Source: JAKAGZ01 sp963748105 (GTDB lineage: Bacteria > Bacteroidota > Ignavibacteria > Ignavibacteriales > Ignavibacteriaceae). From it: a stretch of 64,000 nt of DNA. Positions within the stretch are counted from its first letter, which is position 1, and every line of letters starts with the position of its first letter. Positions 24,051 through 33,288 of this stretch are shown one piece after another. The position numbers and the translations under genes are program-made. The DNA lies in NCBI GenBank assembly GCA_963748105.1, contig CAVVHP010000005.1:1-64000 (forward strand), given 5' to 3'. A model generated the notes under the pieces. It saw only the letters and a list, made by a program, of their open reading frames with translations. It ran no database searches and was not told the origin of the DNA.

Positions 24051-25517
24051 TTAATAATTTGTTGCAACCCGTTTAAGAATTCCCTTTAACAAATCATAAA
24101 ATTTCCCCACAGTTTCTATATTAATTCTTTCATCAGGTGAGTGGGCCCCTTGTATAGTAGGGCCAAATGATACCATATCAAGCCCCGGACTTTTACCTTC
24201 AAGAATACCACATTCAAGACCGGCGTGAATGGCCTTAATTTCCGGTTCTTTATTAAATAAGTTCTTAAAAACGTCCTTTGAAATATTCAGGATTTTTGAG
24301 TCAAGGTTTGGTTTCCAACCTGGATAGCCATCCGGAGACTTGTATTTGGCTCCTGCAAGACTGAATATTGATCCAACGCTTTCTGCAATAAAATTATTAG
24401 CGCTGTTTATTGAACTTCTTTGGCTTGTACCAATCACAAGAACGTTACCTTTTGTAGTAATTGTAGCAAGGTTAGTTGATGTTTCTACCAAACCTTCTAT
24501 ATCCTGGCTCATCTGGATTACACCGTGTGGTAATGCCATTATGGTATCAATAATATTTTTAGCAAATGTTTTTTTGAATGATTGCTTAAAAGATTCTTTT
24601 GATTTTTTTAATTCAACTTTCAAACCACTATCTGCAGTATTAAATTCATTTTGAACATCGGCTTCTAATTTTTTCACTATTTTTTTTGCTTTAGCGGCAT
24701 CAGATTTTTTAATTAGAAGGAATGCTTCGGCTTCTCTTGGAATAGCATTTCTTAAACTACCCCCTTCGATTTTTGCAACTGAGACACTCAAATTCTGTAA
24801 TTCATTAAGCGCTCTACCTAAAATCTTAATTGCATTTGCTCTTCCTGCCTCTATATCCAATCCGGAGTGACCGCCTTTTAAGCCACTTACAACCAATTCA
24901 TAAGTATCAGTACCTGAAGGAGCTTTGGTCATTTCTAACTTGAATTCTGCAACTGTATCAACTCCACCTGAGCATCCGACATAAAAAGCACCATCTTCTT
25001 CAGAATCAAGATTAAGCAGAATCTTACCTGCAAACATTCCTTTTTTCAAATTTGTTGCGCCGGTAAGTCCTGTCTCTTCATCTATGGTCATTAAAAGTTC
25101 CAGAGGGCCATGAACTGCATCTTTATCAGTTACAACAGCCAAACCAGCAGCAACACCAATTCCATTGTCGCTACCAAGAGTTGTACCATCTGCGGTAATC
25201 CAGCCATCTTCTTTTAAAAGTGTTATAGGATCATTTTCAAAATCGTGGACTTTACTTTTATTTTTCTCGCAGACCATATCAACGTGTCCCTGCAAAACAA
25301 CAGTTGGCGCATTTTCATAACCCGGAGTAGCAGGCACATTCATAACAATATTACCGACTTTGTCCTGTTTAAATTCAAGATTTAATTCCTGGGCAAGTTC
25401 CTTAAGGCGTGCTAATATTTTACCTTCTTTTTTTGATGGTCTTGGCACCTGGCTGATTTCATAAAATCTTTTCCAGAGAATTGCGGGTTCCAACCCTTGT
25501 ATTGCAGTATCAGACAT
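24051..25517 (-). CDS. pepD: Aminoacyl-histidine dipeptidase (M20C, PepD)
   Basis: A 488-residue zinc dipeptidase. Metal-binding motifs are VVLQGHVDMVCEKN (His and Asp), TLGSDNGIGVA (bridging Asp), TIDEETGLTGA (catalytic and metal Glu) and the late IHAGLECGIL and QGAHSPDERI. A dimerisation domain is inserted in the middle (about 205-390). The length matches PepD/carnosinase-type enzymes of about 485 residues. It hydrolyses Xaa-His and other dipeptides in the cytoplasm. It converges with the SET gene at a shared terminator; the TypA gene lies 42 bases upstream on the same strand. Confidence 0.92.
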   Translation of the reverse strand: MSDTAIQGLEPAILWKRFYEISQVPRPSKKEGKILARLKELAQELNLEFKQDKVGNIVMNVPATPGYENAPTVVLQGHVDMVCEKNKSKVHDFENDPITLLKEDGWITADGTTLGSDNGIGVAAGLAVVTDKDAVHGPLELLMTIDEETGLTGATNLKKGMFAGKILLNLDSEEDGAFYVGCSGGVDTVAEFKLEMTKAPSGTDTYELVVSGLKGGHSGLDIEAGRANAIKILGRALNELQNLSVSVAKIEGGSLRNAIPREAEAFLLIKKSDAAKAKKIVKKLEADVQNEFNTADSGLKVELKKSKESFKQSFKKTFAKNIIDTIMALPHGVIQMSQDIEGLVETSTNLATITTKGNVLVIGTSQRSSINSANNFIAESVGSIFSLAGAKYKSPDGYPGWKPNLDSKILNISKDVFKNLFNKEPEIKAIHAGLECGILEGKSPGLDMVSFGPTIQGAHSPDERINIETVGKFYDLLKGILKRVATNY

Positions 25518-25559
25518 AATAATACCTCTTTTATTTTTTTATTTTTTCATCTGAATATT

Positions 25560-27408
25560 TTAAGAAACGCTAACTTCATCCGCTTTTTGTTTTGCAGCGA
25601 GTCTTGCGTTTTTCTTATCCATTTCAGTTAAATATTTTTTCCTGATTCGTATGCTTTCTGGTGTAACCTCAACATACTCGTCATCAGTTATCCATTCAAT
25701 AGCTTTTTCCAGAGTCATGATCGTTGGCGGCTCAAGCCTGATTGCTTCATCCGCTCCTGAAGAACGCATGTTTGAAAGTTGTTTTGTTTTGGTCACATTT
25801 ACGCGCATATCCATATCACGTGAGTTTTCACCTACAACCATTCCCTCATATACTTTTGTTCCATTGTCGATAAAAAACACCGCCCTTTCCTGCAATTTAA
25901 ACATTGCATAACCTGAGGCTACTCCGTTTTCCATAGCAACCAGTGCGCCTCTTTGTCTCTGTTGAATTTCACCTTTAAACGGTTCATATGAATGAAAATT
26001 ATGATGAAGTATTCCCGTTCCTCTTGTATCAGTCATAAATTCTGCACGGTAACCGATTAACCCACGCGATGGAATAATAAATTCTACCCTGGTATTATCA
26101 TTAAATGTAATCATATTTTTCATTTCGCCTTTGCGCTTTCCTAGTTTTTCAATCACAATACCCACAAACTCTTCAGGCACATCAATTATTACGTGTTCAA
26201 CCGGTTCGCACATTACATCTAATATTCTTTTCATAATTACCTGCGGCTTGCTCAGCTGCAATTCATATCCTTCCCTTCTCATATTTTCTATCAGAATTGC
26301 CAGGTGTAATTCACCTCTTCCACTGACTTTAAAACTATCGGGAGAATCAGTCATTTCAACATTCAGACTAACATTCGATTTTAATTCTTTTGATAACCTG
26401 TCACTTAGATTTCTCGTTGTTACATACTTACCTTCCTGACCTGCAAAAGGAGAAGTATTTACCATAAAATTCATAGTAATTGTAGGCTCATCAATGGCAA
26501 CAAACGGAAGACCTTCTGGTTTGGATGGACTTGCAATTGTATCTCCGATATTCACATCTTCAAGACCTGCAATTGCTCCTATATCACCGGCAGTAAGTTC
26601 ATCAATTTCAACGCGATGGAAATCTCTGTAAGAATAAAGTTTTGTAATTTTTGCGTTAGATTTTGTCTCCTTCTCTCGAAATTAATACGATGTTATCACC
26701 AACAATAATTTTACCGGATTTGATCCTGCCAATTCCTATTCTTCCAAGGTAATCATTATAATCGATTGCGGAAATCAGCATTTGGAAAGGTTCTTCAATG
26801 TTTCCTTCCGGTCCTGGAACTGATTTAACAATTACATCAAATAGTGGGAAAAGATTTTTATCTTCATCCTCAAGGTTTATTTTTGCAATACCTTGTTTTG
26901 CAATTGCCCATACATAAGGAAAATCCAGTTGTTCTTCGGAGGCTCCAAGTGATACAAAAAGATCAAAGACTTCGTTCAGTACTTCATCAGGGCGAGCATC
27001 TTTTCTATCAATCTTATTAATTACAACTATTGGTTTCAGTCCAAGATCAAGAGACTTTTTCAAAACAAATTTAGTCTGTGGAAGCGGCCCTTCTGCTGCA
27101 TCAACCAAAAGTAAAACACCATCTACCATTCTTAAAGTTCTTTCTACTTCACCTCCAAAGTCAGCGTGCCCCGGAGTATCAACAATATTTATTTTTACAC
27201 CTTCATAATTAACACTTAAATTCTTTGCAGTAATTGTAATTCCCCTTTCTTTTTCCAGGGCATTTGAATCCATGATTCGTGTCTCAACGTGTTGATTTTC
27301 CCTGAAAACCCCTGTTTGCTTTAGCATATGATCGACTAATGTAGTTTTGCCGTGATCCACATGCGCAATTATTGCGATATTCCTAATATCAGTTCTGATG
27401 TTTTTCAC
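25560..27408 (-). pseudogene. typA: Ribosome-associated GTPase TypA/BipA, frameshifted
   Basis: The N-terminal frame (27408-26656) holds the GTPase domain with AHVDHGKTTL, DTPGHADF and NKIDRKD, and begins domain 2. It stops after REGDKI. Removing one A from the run at 26661-26664 (TTTT on the plus strand) gives REGDKSNAKITKLYSYRD and joins the second frame, which holds the elongation-factor-like domains and the BipA C-terminal domain down to 25560. The repaired length is 615 residues, normal for TypA. TypA is a translational GTPase involved in ribosome assembly and stress growth. Nothing else in the gene is degraded, so an error in the sequence is likely. Confidence 0.88.
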
Positions 27409-27515
27409 ACATTTCCCTTAAAATTTAAAATTAGATTACAAATATAGTTAGAAAGAGAAGTACAAACAATGAAATTAGAGGGTTAGAATTACAGTGAAAT
27501 ATGTAGAAGAGAGGG

Positions 27516-27827
27516 CTATGTGACTATCTCTGTAGTAAGCGCAATTTCTTCAAGAATTCCTGAAACACGCAGACATTTGCTCATTTCCCCGGTAAAAACT
27601 ATCGATTTTCCTTTAATATGAACCTCAAATGCATGAGCTCTTGCTTTCTCAAATGAACAATGGACTGCTTTAATTAACTGTGCTATGACTTCGTCAAATG
27701 TATGCCAATCATCGTTATACAAAATAACCCTGCTCTCAAGTCCTGTAGATACAGAATCATCAACTTCTATTTCCGGTTCCCTGCCGGGTTTCTGTATTTC
27801 TTTTAATTTCTCCATATGCACGAACAT
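27516..27827 (-). CDS. clpS: ClpS, adaptor of the ClpAP/ClpCP protease
   Basis: 103 residues (99 if the second Met at 27815 is the start). The family core is clear: VILYNDDWHTFDEVI near the N-terminus, then CSFEKARAHAFEVHIKGKSIVF and the closing EEIALTTEI. ClpS binds proteins with N-degron residues and delivers them to the Clp ATPase. The acidic/flexible N-terminal stretch of about 25 residues is normal. It lies upstream of typA on the same strand with a 107-base gap. Confidence 0.9.
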   Translation of the reverse strand: MFVHMEKLKEIQKPGREPEIEVDDSVSTGLESRVILYNDDWHTFDEVIAQLIKAVHCSFEKARAHAFEVHIKGKSIVFTGEMSKCLRVSGILEEIALTTEIVT

Positions 27828-27889
27828 AAATAATTATTAAAAAAATATAAAGACAAAATTCAAAAGAAACCTTCCACCCTAGAATTTAT

Positions 27890-27917
27890 GTTGAAATTCG
27901 CTTCATTGAATTTCAAC
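27890..27917. promoter_or_regulatory. Perfect inverted repeat upstream of the ETF genes
   Basis: GTTGAAATTC (27890-27899) and GAATTTCAAC (27908-27917) are perfect 10-base arms around an 8-base spacer. It ends 51 bases before the etfB start. There is no T-tract, so it looks more like an operator than a terminator. The regulator is unknown. Confidence 0.45.
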
Positions 27918-27968
27918 TATTTTATGGTTATTTTTTTTACAAAAATAAACGATTTTTACGGAGGATAG

Positions 27969-28721
27969 ATGAAAATAGCAGTATGTGTAAGTCATGTTCC
28001 GGACACTGCAACAAAAATCAAAATTGATTCAAGTGAAAAGGCTATAGACAACTCAGGTGTAACTTACGTTATTAATCCCTATGATGAATTTGCTGTTGAA
28101 GAAGCATTGAAAATGAAGGAAAAAGTTGGCGGGGATAGTGAGGTAATAGCCATTAGTGTCGGGGGAGATAGTTCAAAAGAAACTATCCGAAAAGCACTCG
28201 CAATGGGTGCAGATAAAGGAATTTTGCTAAAAGATGACAGTGATCATGATTCTTTTGGCATAGCAAAAGCCCTCTCAGAAGAAATTAAATCACTCGGCTG
28301 TGAACTGGTTTTTTTTGGAAAACAATCAGTTGATTATGATAATTCAATTACCGGCCAGATTACTGCAACAATGCTTGGATATTCCTGCGTTGCAGTTGTT
28401 GTTGGATTAAATATTGATGGTGACAAAATCACTGCGGAAAGAGAAATTGAAGGCGGTAAAGAAGTTGTAGAATCAAAATTACCGGCTGTTATTACCGCAC
28501 AAAAAGGATTAAATGAGCCAAGATATGCCTCACTCAAAGGTATTATGGCAGCAAAGAAAAAAACTATTGAAGAAAAACCTGCAGCTTCTTTTGAAAGTTT
28601 AACCGAAATGATTAAGCTTAATAAACCGGCACCGAAGCAACCGGGAAGAATTCTTGGTTCGGATGCATCAGCAGTTCCTGAACTGGTTAAATTATTAAGA
28701 GAAGAAGCTAAAGTTATATAA
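27969..28721 (+). CDS. etfB: Electron transfer flavoprotein, beta subunit
   Basis: 250 residues matching EtfB/FixA: N-terminal MKIAVCVSHVPDTATKI, NPYDEFAVEEAL, the AMP-binding region with FFGKQSVDYDNSITGQ and LPAVITAQKGLNEPRYASL. A strong GGAGG site precedes the start. With EtfA, 17 bases downstream, it forms the soluble ETF heterodimer that carries electrons from acyl-CoA or amino-acid-linked dehydrogenases to the quinone pool. No ETF-quinone oxidoreductase lies next to it. A perfect inverted repeat upstream may regulate the pair. Confidence 0.93.
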   Translation: MKIAVCVSHVPDTATKIKIDSSEKAIDNSGVTYVINPYDEFAVEEALKMKEKVGGDSEVIAISVGGDSSKETIRKALAMGADKGILLKDDSDHDSFGIAKALSEEIKSLGCELVFFGKQSVDYDNSITGQITATMLGYSCVAVVVGLNIDGDKITAEREIEGGKEVVESKLPAVITAQKGLNEPRYASLKGIMAAKKKTIEEKPAASFESLTEMIKLNKPAPKQPGRILGSDASAVPELVKLLREEAKVI

Positions 28722-28738
28722 TATAGGAATTTTAAATT

Positions 28739-29707
28739 ATGGCAAATAAAATACTCGCAGTTTTAGAGCAAAGAGAAGGTAAACTAAAAAAATCAGCTTT
28801 CGAGGCAGCTGCAACTTCTGCAAAACTGGCAAAGGAATTAAATCTTGAAGCCGAGGCAGTTGTTGTTGGTGGAGATGTTGAAAATATTAATGACATTTCA
28901 AAGTTCGGACTCCAGAAAGTAACTCACTTCAAGAATAATGATTTAACAAATTATTCTTCAAGCGCTTATACAAATGTTGTCGCTGATTTTGCAAATGAAA
29001 TTTCAGCAGAATACGTAGTGTTTGTTGACACAGCATTCGGCAAAGATCTGGCACCAAGGGTTGCAGTAAAATTAAACGCTGGTTGCCTCATAGATTGTAT
29101 TCAACTTGATGTTGAAGGCGGTTCGTTAAAAGCAACCAGACCTATTTATGCAGGCAAAGCTTTAATGGAAATGAAACCTAAGAGTGAAAAGAAAGTAATT
29201 TCTCTCAGACCAAATGTATTTAAAGCTGAAGCCACAGGCGAAGGATCTGCAAACGTCGAAACAAAAAATGTTGATTCACCGGATCTGTCAACACGCGTAA
29301 CAGAGTTCAAGAAATCCGAGGGCAAAATGGATGTAGCCGAAGCCGACATTATAGTTTCGGGAGGCAGAGGTCTTAAAGCTCCGGAAAACTTTAAATTGAT
29401 AGAAGATCTGGCAGATGTTTTAGGAGCTGCCGTGGGAGCATCCAGAGCTGCGGTTGATGCAGGCTGGAGACCTCACAGGGAGCAAGTTGGTCAAACTGGT
29501 AAAACTGTTACACCATCCCTTTATATAGCATGTGGAATTTCAGGAGCAATACAGCATCTTGCAGGCATGTCATCAAGTAAATATATAGTTGCTATTAACA
29601 AAGACAAAGATGCACCCATTTTTGGTATTGCCGATTATGGTATTACTGGTGATGTTTTTGAAGTATTACCTGCATTAACAGAAGAGATTAAAAAGATTAA
29701 ATCTTAA
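28739..29707 (+). CDS. etfA: Electron transfer flavoprotein, alpha subunit
   Basis: 322 residues. The C-terminal FAD domain is unmistakable: SGGRGLKAPENF, GASRAAVDAGWRPH, QVGQTGKTV, PSLYIACGISGAIQH and INKDKDAPIFGIADYGI. The N-terminal domain (about 1-190) is the less conserved alpha/beta half. It partners with EtfB upstream. The length is typical of bacterial EtfA. Confidence 0.95.
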   Translation: MANKILAVLEQREGKLKKSAFEAAATSAKLAKELNLEAEAVVVGGDVENINDISKFGLQKVTHFKNNDLTNYSSSAYTNVVADFANEISAEYVVFVDTAFGKDLAPRVAVKLNAGCLIDCIQLDVEGGSLKATRPIYAGKALMEMKPKSEKKVISLRPNVFKAEATGEGSANVETKNVDSPDLSTRVTEFKKSEGKMDVAEADIIVSGGRGLKAPENFKLIEDLADVLGAAVGASRAAVDAGWRPHREQVGQTGKTVTPSLYIACGISGAIQHLAGMSSSKYIVAINKDKDAPIFGIADYGITGDVFEVLPALTEEIKKIKS

Positions 29708-29725
29708 GGGGTTAGGTGATTATAA

Positions 29726-30319
29726 TTGAATAAGATTCAATGTGAAATATTAGGTCTATCTTCAAGCCCTTCCACCGGAGGGGCTTATGCTATTCTTTTA
29801 AAAGAAATCAATGGACCAAGAAGACTCCCAATTATTATTGGAGCATTTGAAGCTCAGGCAATTGCCTTAGAAATTGAGAATATAAAACCACCACGACCCC
29901 TTACTCATGACCTGTTAAAGAACATAATTGATAATATGGGAGCAGGTGTTATTGAGGTTCTTATCGATGAATTGCGTGAAAATACCTTTTATGCAAAAAT
30001 AATTCTTGAAGTATCTGCTCTCACAAATGAAATTGATGCACGTCCAAGTGATGCAATAGCTCTTGCTGTAAGAGCTAAGGTCCCTATTTATGTATCAGAA
30101 AATGTAATGGACTCAGCTGCTTTTATTCCCTCTGAGGAAAGCGATAAAGATGCTGTTTCGGGCACTTCATCAGGCTCTGAAGATCAGACAGTTCCAAATA
30201 GTAAAGAAGCTAAGATTGCAGCTCTGCAATCCAAATTGCGGGAAGCAATTGATTCAGAGGAATACGAAAGGGCTGCAAAACTGAGAGATGATATTCAACG
30301 GCTGACAAACAATAACTAA
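29726..30319 (+). CDS. DUF151 bifunctional-nuclease-like protein with UVR motif
   Basis: 197 residues. About 1-135 is the DUF151/BFN domain (ILGLSSSPSTGGAYAILL, RRLPIIIGAFEAQAIAL, ARPSDAIALAVR), known from plants and thermophiles as a nuclease-like fold. After an acidic/Ser linker, the C-terminal 35 residues (AALQSKLREAIDSEEYERAAKLRD) form a UVR-type helical hairpin as in UvrB/UvrC and Clp ATPases. The start is TTG. It lies 18 bases after etfA on the same strand, so it may be co-transcribed. Its stop overlaps the convergent DUF2851 gene by 4 bases. Its function here is unknown. Confidence 0.85.
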   Translation: MNKIQCEILGLSSSPSTGGAYAILLKEINGPRRLPIIIGAFEAQAIALEIENIKPPRPLTHDLLKNIIDNMGAGVIEVLIDELRENTFYAKIILEVSALTNEIDARPSDAIALAVRAKVPIYVSENVMDSAAFIPSEESDKDAVSGTSSGSEDQTVPNSKEAKIAALQSKLREAIDSEEYERAAKLRDDIQRLTNNN

Positions 30320-31797
30320 TTAAAGACCTTCTTCCCTATTCTGCATTCCAGGCATTTATCTTTAGAACAATAATTTCTGTACAAGTTTATCATTCCCTGG
30401 TGAAGTACACTCTTTTCCTGATGATTATTTAGAACAAGCGCCTCCGACAAATCATTTACCAGCCTGTTCTCACTTTTCTGATTAAATGTCAGATAGAAAC
30501 CTGAAATCTTTTTACCTGTATTTTCCTTCCCAAAAATCTCAAAATAAACCGAAGCAACAGGAAATATTACATTTATTATAATATCATCAACACGGGAAAG
30601 TCCTATGAAGTATTTAATTGGGATTTTTGACGGCGAATCAAACTGAAAGTGTTTTTGCCAGAATCCCTCACTTTTTATAATCAGATTATTGCGTAAATAT
30701 TTTGTTATTTCGCTTATTGTTTGTACTTCTTCAAACTTTTGAAAAATGACTTTGACTAAGTTTTTTTGTAATATTTTTTGTAGTAATCTGGCCCCACCTG
30801 CTATGCGGATATTAGGAAAATTGGGAGGCCGCAGCTTTGCAAAATGCCATTGAGATTTATGAAATTTCTTTCCATCATAATCAGCACGTACAATATCCCA
30901 GTTTTCAGCTAATTGTCGTATATAAACTGAATCTTCTTCATTCGATAAAGAAGTATGATCGGGAATCAGGCCAGAGATATTAAATAAAACGGATTCAATC
31001 AAACTCAATAAATCAGGATTTTGAATAAATTTTTCAAAAAACTTAATATCGGCAGAGTGAGCAAGTTTTTTCATTATATCTTTATTATTTGTATACCCAA
31101 GAGCCTCAAAGATTAATTCATAAAAAAGTTGTTCCCATACATATTTATCAGAAAAATCCTGATAAGAGAATGTCCTATCGGCAAAATTTTGACCAATATC
31201 GTATTTGACAACTGGCTCTTTCAAATTTAATTCTTTAAGTAGCACCAGTTCTTTTAATCTGTGTAGAATTCTCTCACATTTCTTTTTATATCTTTCTATT
31301 CCTAATTCTATTATATAATCCACTTTAGATTTTTCATCTGCTCTAACTGAAACTTCTTTACAGGGAATTCTATTTAATCTTTCATTTCTTTCTTTTTGGA
31401 CAGCTCTCTGTATGGACTCTTTCATTGAGCCATCAATGAATCTTCCCATTCCGACTGTTGGTACTTTTCGTCCGTCTCGGGTAAATACAAAATTATTATT
31501 ATTTTCGTTTTGGAAAATTACGTGCAGTATAACTTTGTTATACTTTTTGTTGAAATTATGACCGTGGGATTTCCAATCTGAATGGAAATTATCAATTTCC
31601 ACATCTCCGGAAAATGTAATATTGCCTAATTTTATCCTGGCATTTCTGAAATCAGGACCATCTTTGTCTTTGTTTTCCGAACCGGGATCAATTATTTGTA
31701 GGTCATGATCATCTGAAGTTGAGAGTATTTTTGAAAAACACTGATCCTGCCAAACCTTATATAGAAATTTTTCCTGTATTTTTCTTTTCTTTTCCAT
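30316..31797 (-). CDS. DUF2851 family protein
   Basis: 493 residues. I recognise the DUF2851 pattern common in Bacteroidota and Chlorobi: an N-terminal GSENKDKDGPDFRNARI and SGDVEIDNFHSDWKSHGH, a central ARPPNFPNIRIAGG-like stretch (here LRPPNFPNIRIAGGARLL) and a C-terminal CSKDKCLECRIG cysteine cluster. The DGPDF and GDVEI pattern resembles a nuclease-like core but catalysis is not shown. It is soluble, with no signal peptide. It converges with the DUF151 gene. Confidence 0.8.
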   Translation of the reverse strand: MEKKRKIQEKFLYKVWQDQCFSKILSTSDDHDLQIIDPGSENKDKDGPDFRNARIKLGNITFSGDVEIDNFHSDWKSHGHNFNKKYNKVILHVIFQNENNNNFVFTRDGRKVPTVGMGRFIDGSMKESIQRAVQKERNERLNRIPCKEVSVRADEKSKVDYIIELGIERYKKKCERILHRLKELVLLKELNLKEPVVKYDIGQNFADRTFSYQDFSDKYVWEQLFYELIFEALGYTNNKDIMKKLAHSADIKFFEKFIQNPDLLSLIESVLFNISGLIPDHTSLSNEEDSVYIRQLAENWDIVRADYDGKKFHKSQWHFAKLRPPNFPNIRIAGGARLLQKILQKNLVKVIFQKFEEVQTISEITKYLRNNLIIKSEGFWQKHFQFDSPSKIPIKYFIGLSRVDDIIINVIFPVASVYFEIFGKENTGKKISGFYLTFNQKSENRLVNDLSEALVLNNHQEKSVLHQGMINLYRNYCSKDKCLECRIGKKVFN

Positions 31798-31928
31798 GAA
31801 CTTATCGAATTGATCTGCAATAAACTTTCAATTAGCTTTTATAGCTTCTTTTCATATAAATTAACAAGAAAAGTTTACAAATATCAACTGTTTAAGTGTT
31901 TTTATTAAATTTCTTTTTATTGGATGGT

Positions 31929-32741
31929 TTATGCTTCCAGAATCTTTTGGATTTCCTCATTCATATTGAGGATTTCCTTCTGAGCAACATTTGCAAAATA
32001 CTTCGTTTGGTCCTTATAAATTATTCCACGGCTACTATTTACCAGATATTTAATTCTATCGGCGCCTTTAAATATTTCAACAACATCAGAAAGACTGCCT
32101 CCCTGTGCGCCTACTCCCGGGAGTAAAACAAAAAGATCACCGAATAAATCGATATTTTCTTTTAGTTCATCAAGTTTTGTGGCACCAAATACAATTCCAC
32201 AATTATTATTCGAATCCCATTCTTTCACTTTTTTTATTATCTGCTGAAAAAGAAAAGTGCCATCCTGAAGTTTTTGTTTTTCAAAATCATAAGCACCGGG
32301 ATTTGAAGTAAGAGCCAAAATAAAATTGATTTTGTCCTTTCTTTCCAAAAACGGCAAAACTGAATCTGTCCCCATATATGGATGAATTGTTATTGAGTCG
32401 CATTTCAGATAATCGTAAACAGCATTTGCATACATTAACGATGTATTTCCAATGTCCCCTCTTTTGGCATCCGCTATAATAACTACGTCATCGGGGATAT
32501 GCTCAATAGTGGATTTTAGAGTATTAAATCCACTGGCACCGTCTTTTTCATAAAAGGCAAAATTCAATTTATAAGCCGCCGCATAATCTGAAGTTTTATC
32601 AATGATCGATTTATTAAAATCGAGGATAGGATTTTTAGAAGATTTCAAATGATCAGGAATTTTAATTGTATCTGAATCGAGCCCGATACAAATAAATTTA
32701 CCCTCATTATTTTTATTTATTAGTTTTTCTTGTGCGGTCAT
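31929..32741 (-). CDS. pyrF: Orotidine 5'-phosphate decarboxylase
   Basis: 270 residues, the longer type of OMP decarboxylase. The catalytic Asp-Lys-Asp set is in IIADAKRGDIGNT. ICIGLDSD at the N-terminus, ALTSNPGA, and VLLPGVGAQGG are the other family marks. It makes UMP, the last step of pyrimidine synthesis. It lies 2 bases downstream of the dCTP deaminase gene, so both are co-transcribed pyrimidine genes. Confidence 0.94.
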   Translation of the reverse strand: MTAQEKLINKNNEGKFICIGLDSDTIKIPDHLKSSKNPILDFNKSIIDKTSDYAAAYKLNFAFYEKDGASGFNTLKSTIEHIPDDVVIIADAKRGDIGNTSLMYANAVYDYLKCDSITIHPYMGTDSVLPFLERKDKINFILALTSNPGAYDFEKQKLQDGTFLFQQIIKKVKEWDSNNNCGIVFGATKLDELKENIDLFGDLFVLLPGVGAQGGSLSDVVEIFKGADRIKYLVNSSRGIIYKDQTKYFANVAQKEILNMNEEIQKILEA

Positions 32742-32743
32742 AT

Positions 32744-33280
32744 TTATTTAAAATTCTTAAACATCATTGATTCAACCGGGAATTCGGTTCTCTCGCTATA
32801 TTTTGCGCTCACTTTTTTATCGTAGGGTATTTCAATTTCCCCATCAATTTCAAAGTAAATTAATTGTCCAATTGGCATTCCTTTATAAACTCTTACAGGC
32901 ATTTTTACTGAAATTTCCAAAGTCCAGTTATTACAAAATCCAGCATCACCTTTTCCCGCTGTTGCATGAATATCAATTCCCAACCTACCGATACTTGATT
33001 TGCCCTCAAGAAAAGGGACATAATTTCTGGTTTCTGTATATTCCTCAGTCACGCCAAGATAAAGTGTCGATGGCTTAAGCACAAAACCATCATCAGGAAT
33101 TTTTAACAATTCAATTTTATTGTGACTTTTTGCATCCAGGACCTTATCAACATATATACCCAGCCATTTACCAAGATGAACATCATAACTGTTTGTCCCA
33201 AGTTGTTCCCTGCTAAATGGCTCAATCACTATATTGTTATTCTCCATTTCTTCCAAAATTTTCTTGTCAGATAATATCAA
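32744..33280 (-). CDS. dcd: dCTP deaminase
   Basis: 178 residues of the dUTPase-like trimeric fold. The catalytic Glu is in FCNNWTLEISV; ATAGKGDAGF, LEGKSSIGRLGIDIH and the C-terminal KYSERTEFP nucleotide lid are visible. It deaminates dCTP to dUTP for dTMP synthesis. It sits 8 bases after the rodA gene, so it appears to be carried on the tail of the rod-shape operon together with pyrF. Confidence 0.92.
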   Translation of the reverse strand: MILSDKKILEEMENNNIVIEPFSREQLGTNSYDVHLGKWLGIYVDKVLDAKSHNKIELLKIPDDGFVLKPSTLYLGVTEEYTETRNYVPFLEGKSSIGRLGIDIHATAGKGDAGFCNNWTLEISVKMPVRVYKGMPIGQLIYFEIDGEIEIPYDKKVSAKYSERTEFPVESMMFKNFK

Positions 33281-33288
33281 TAAACCTC

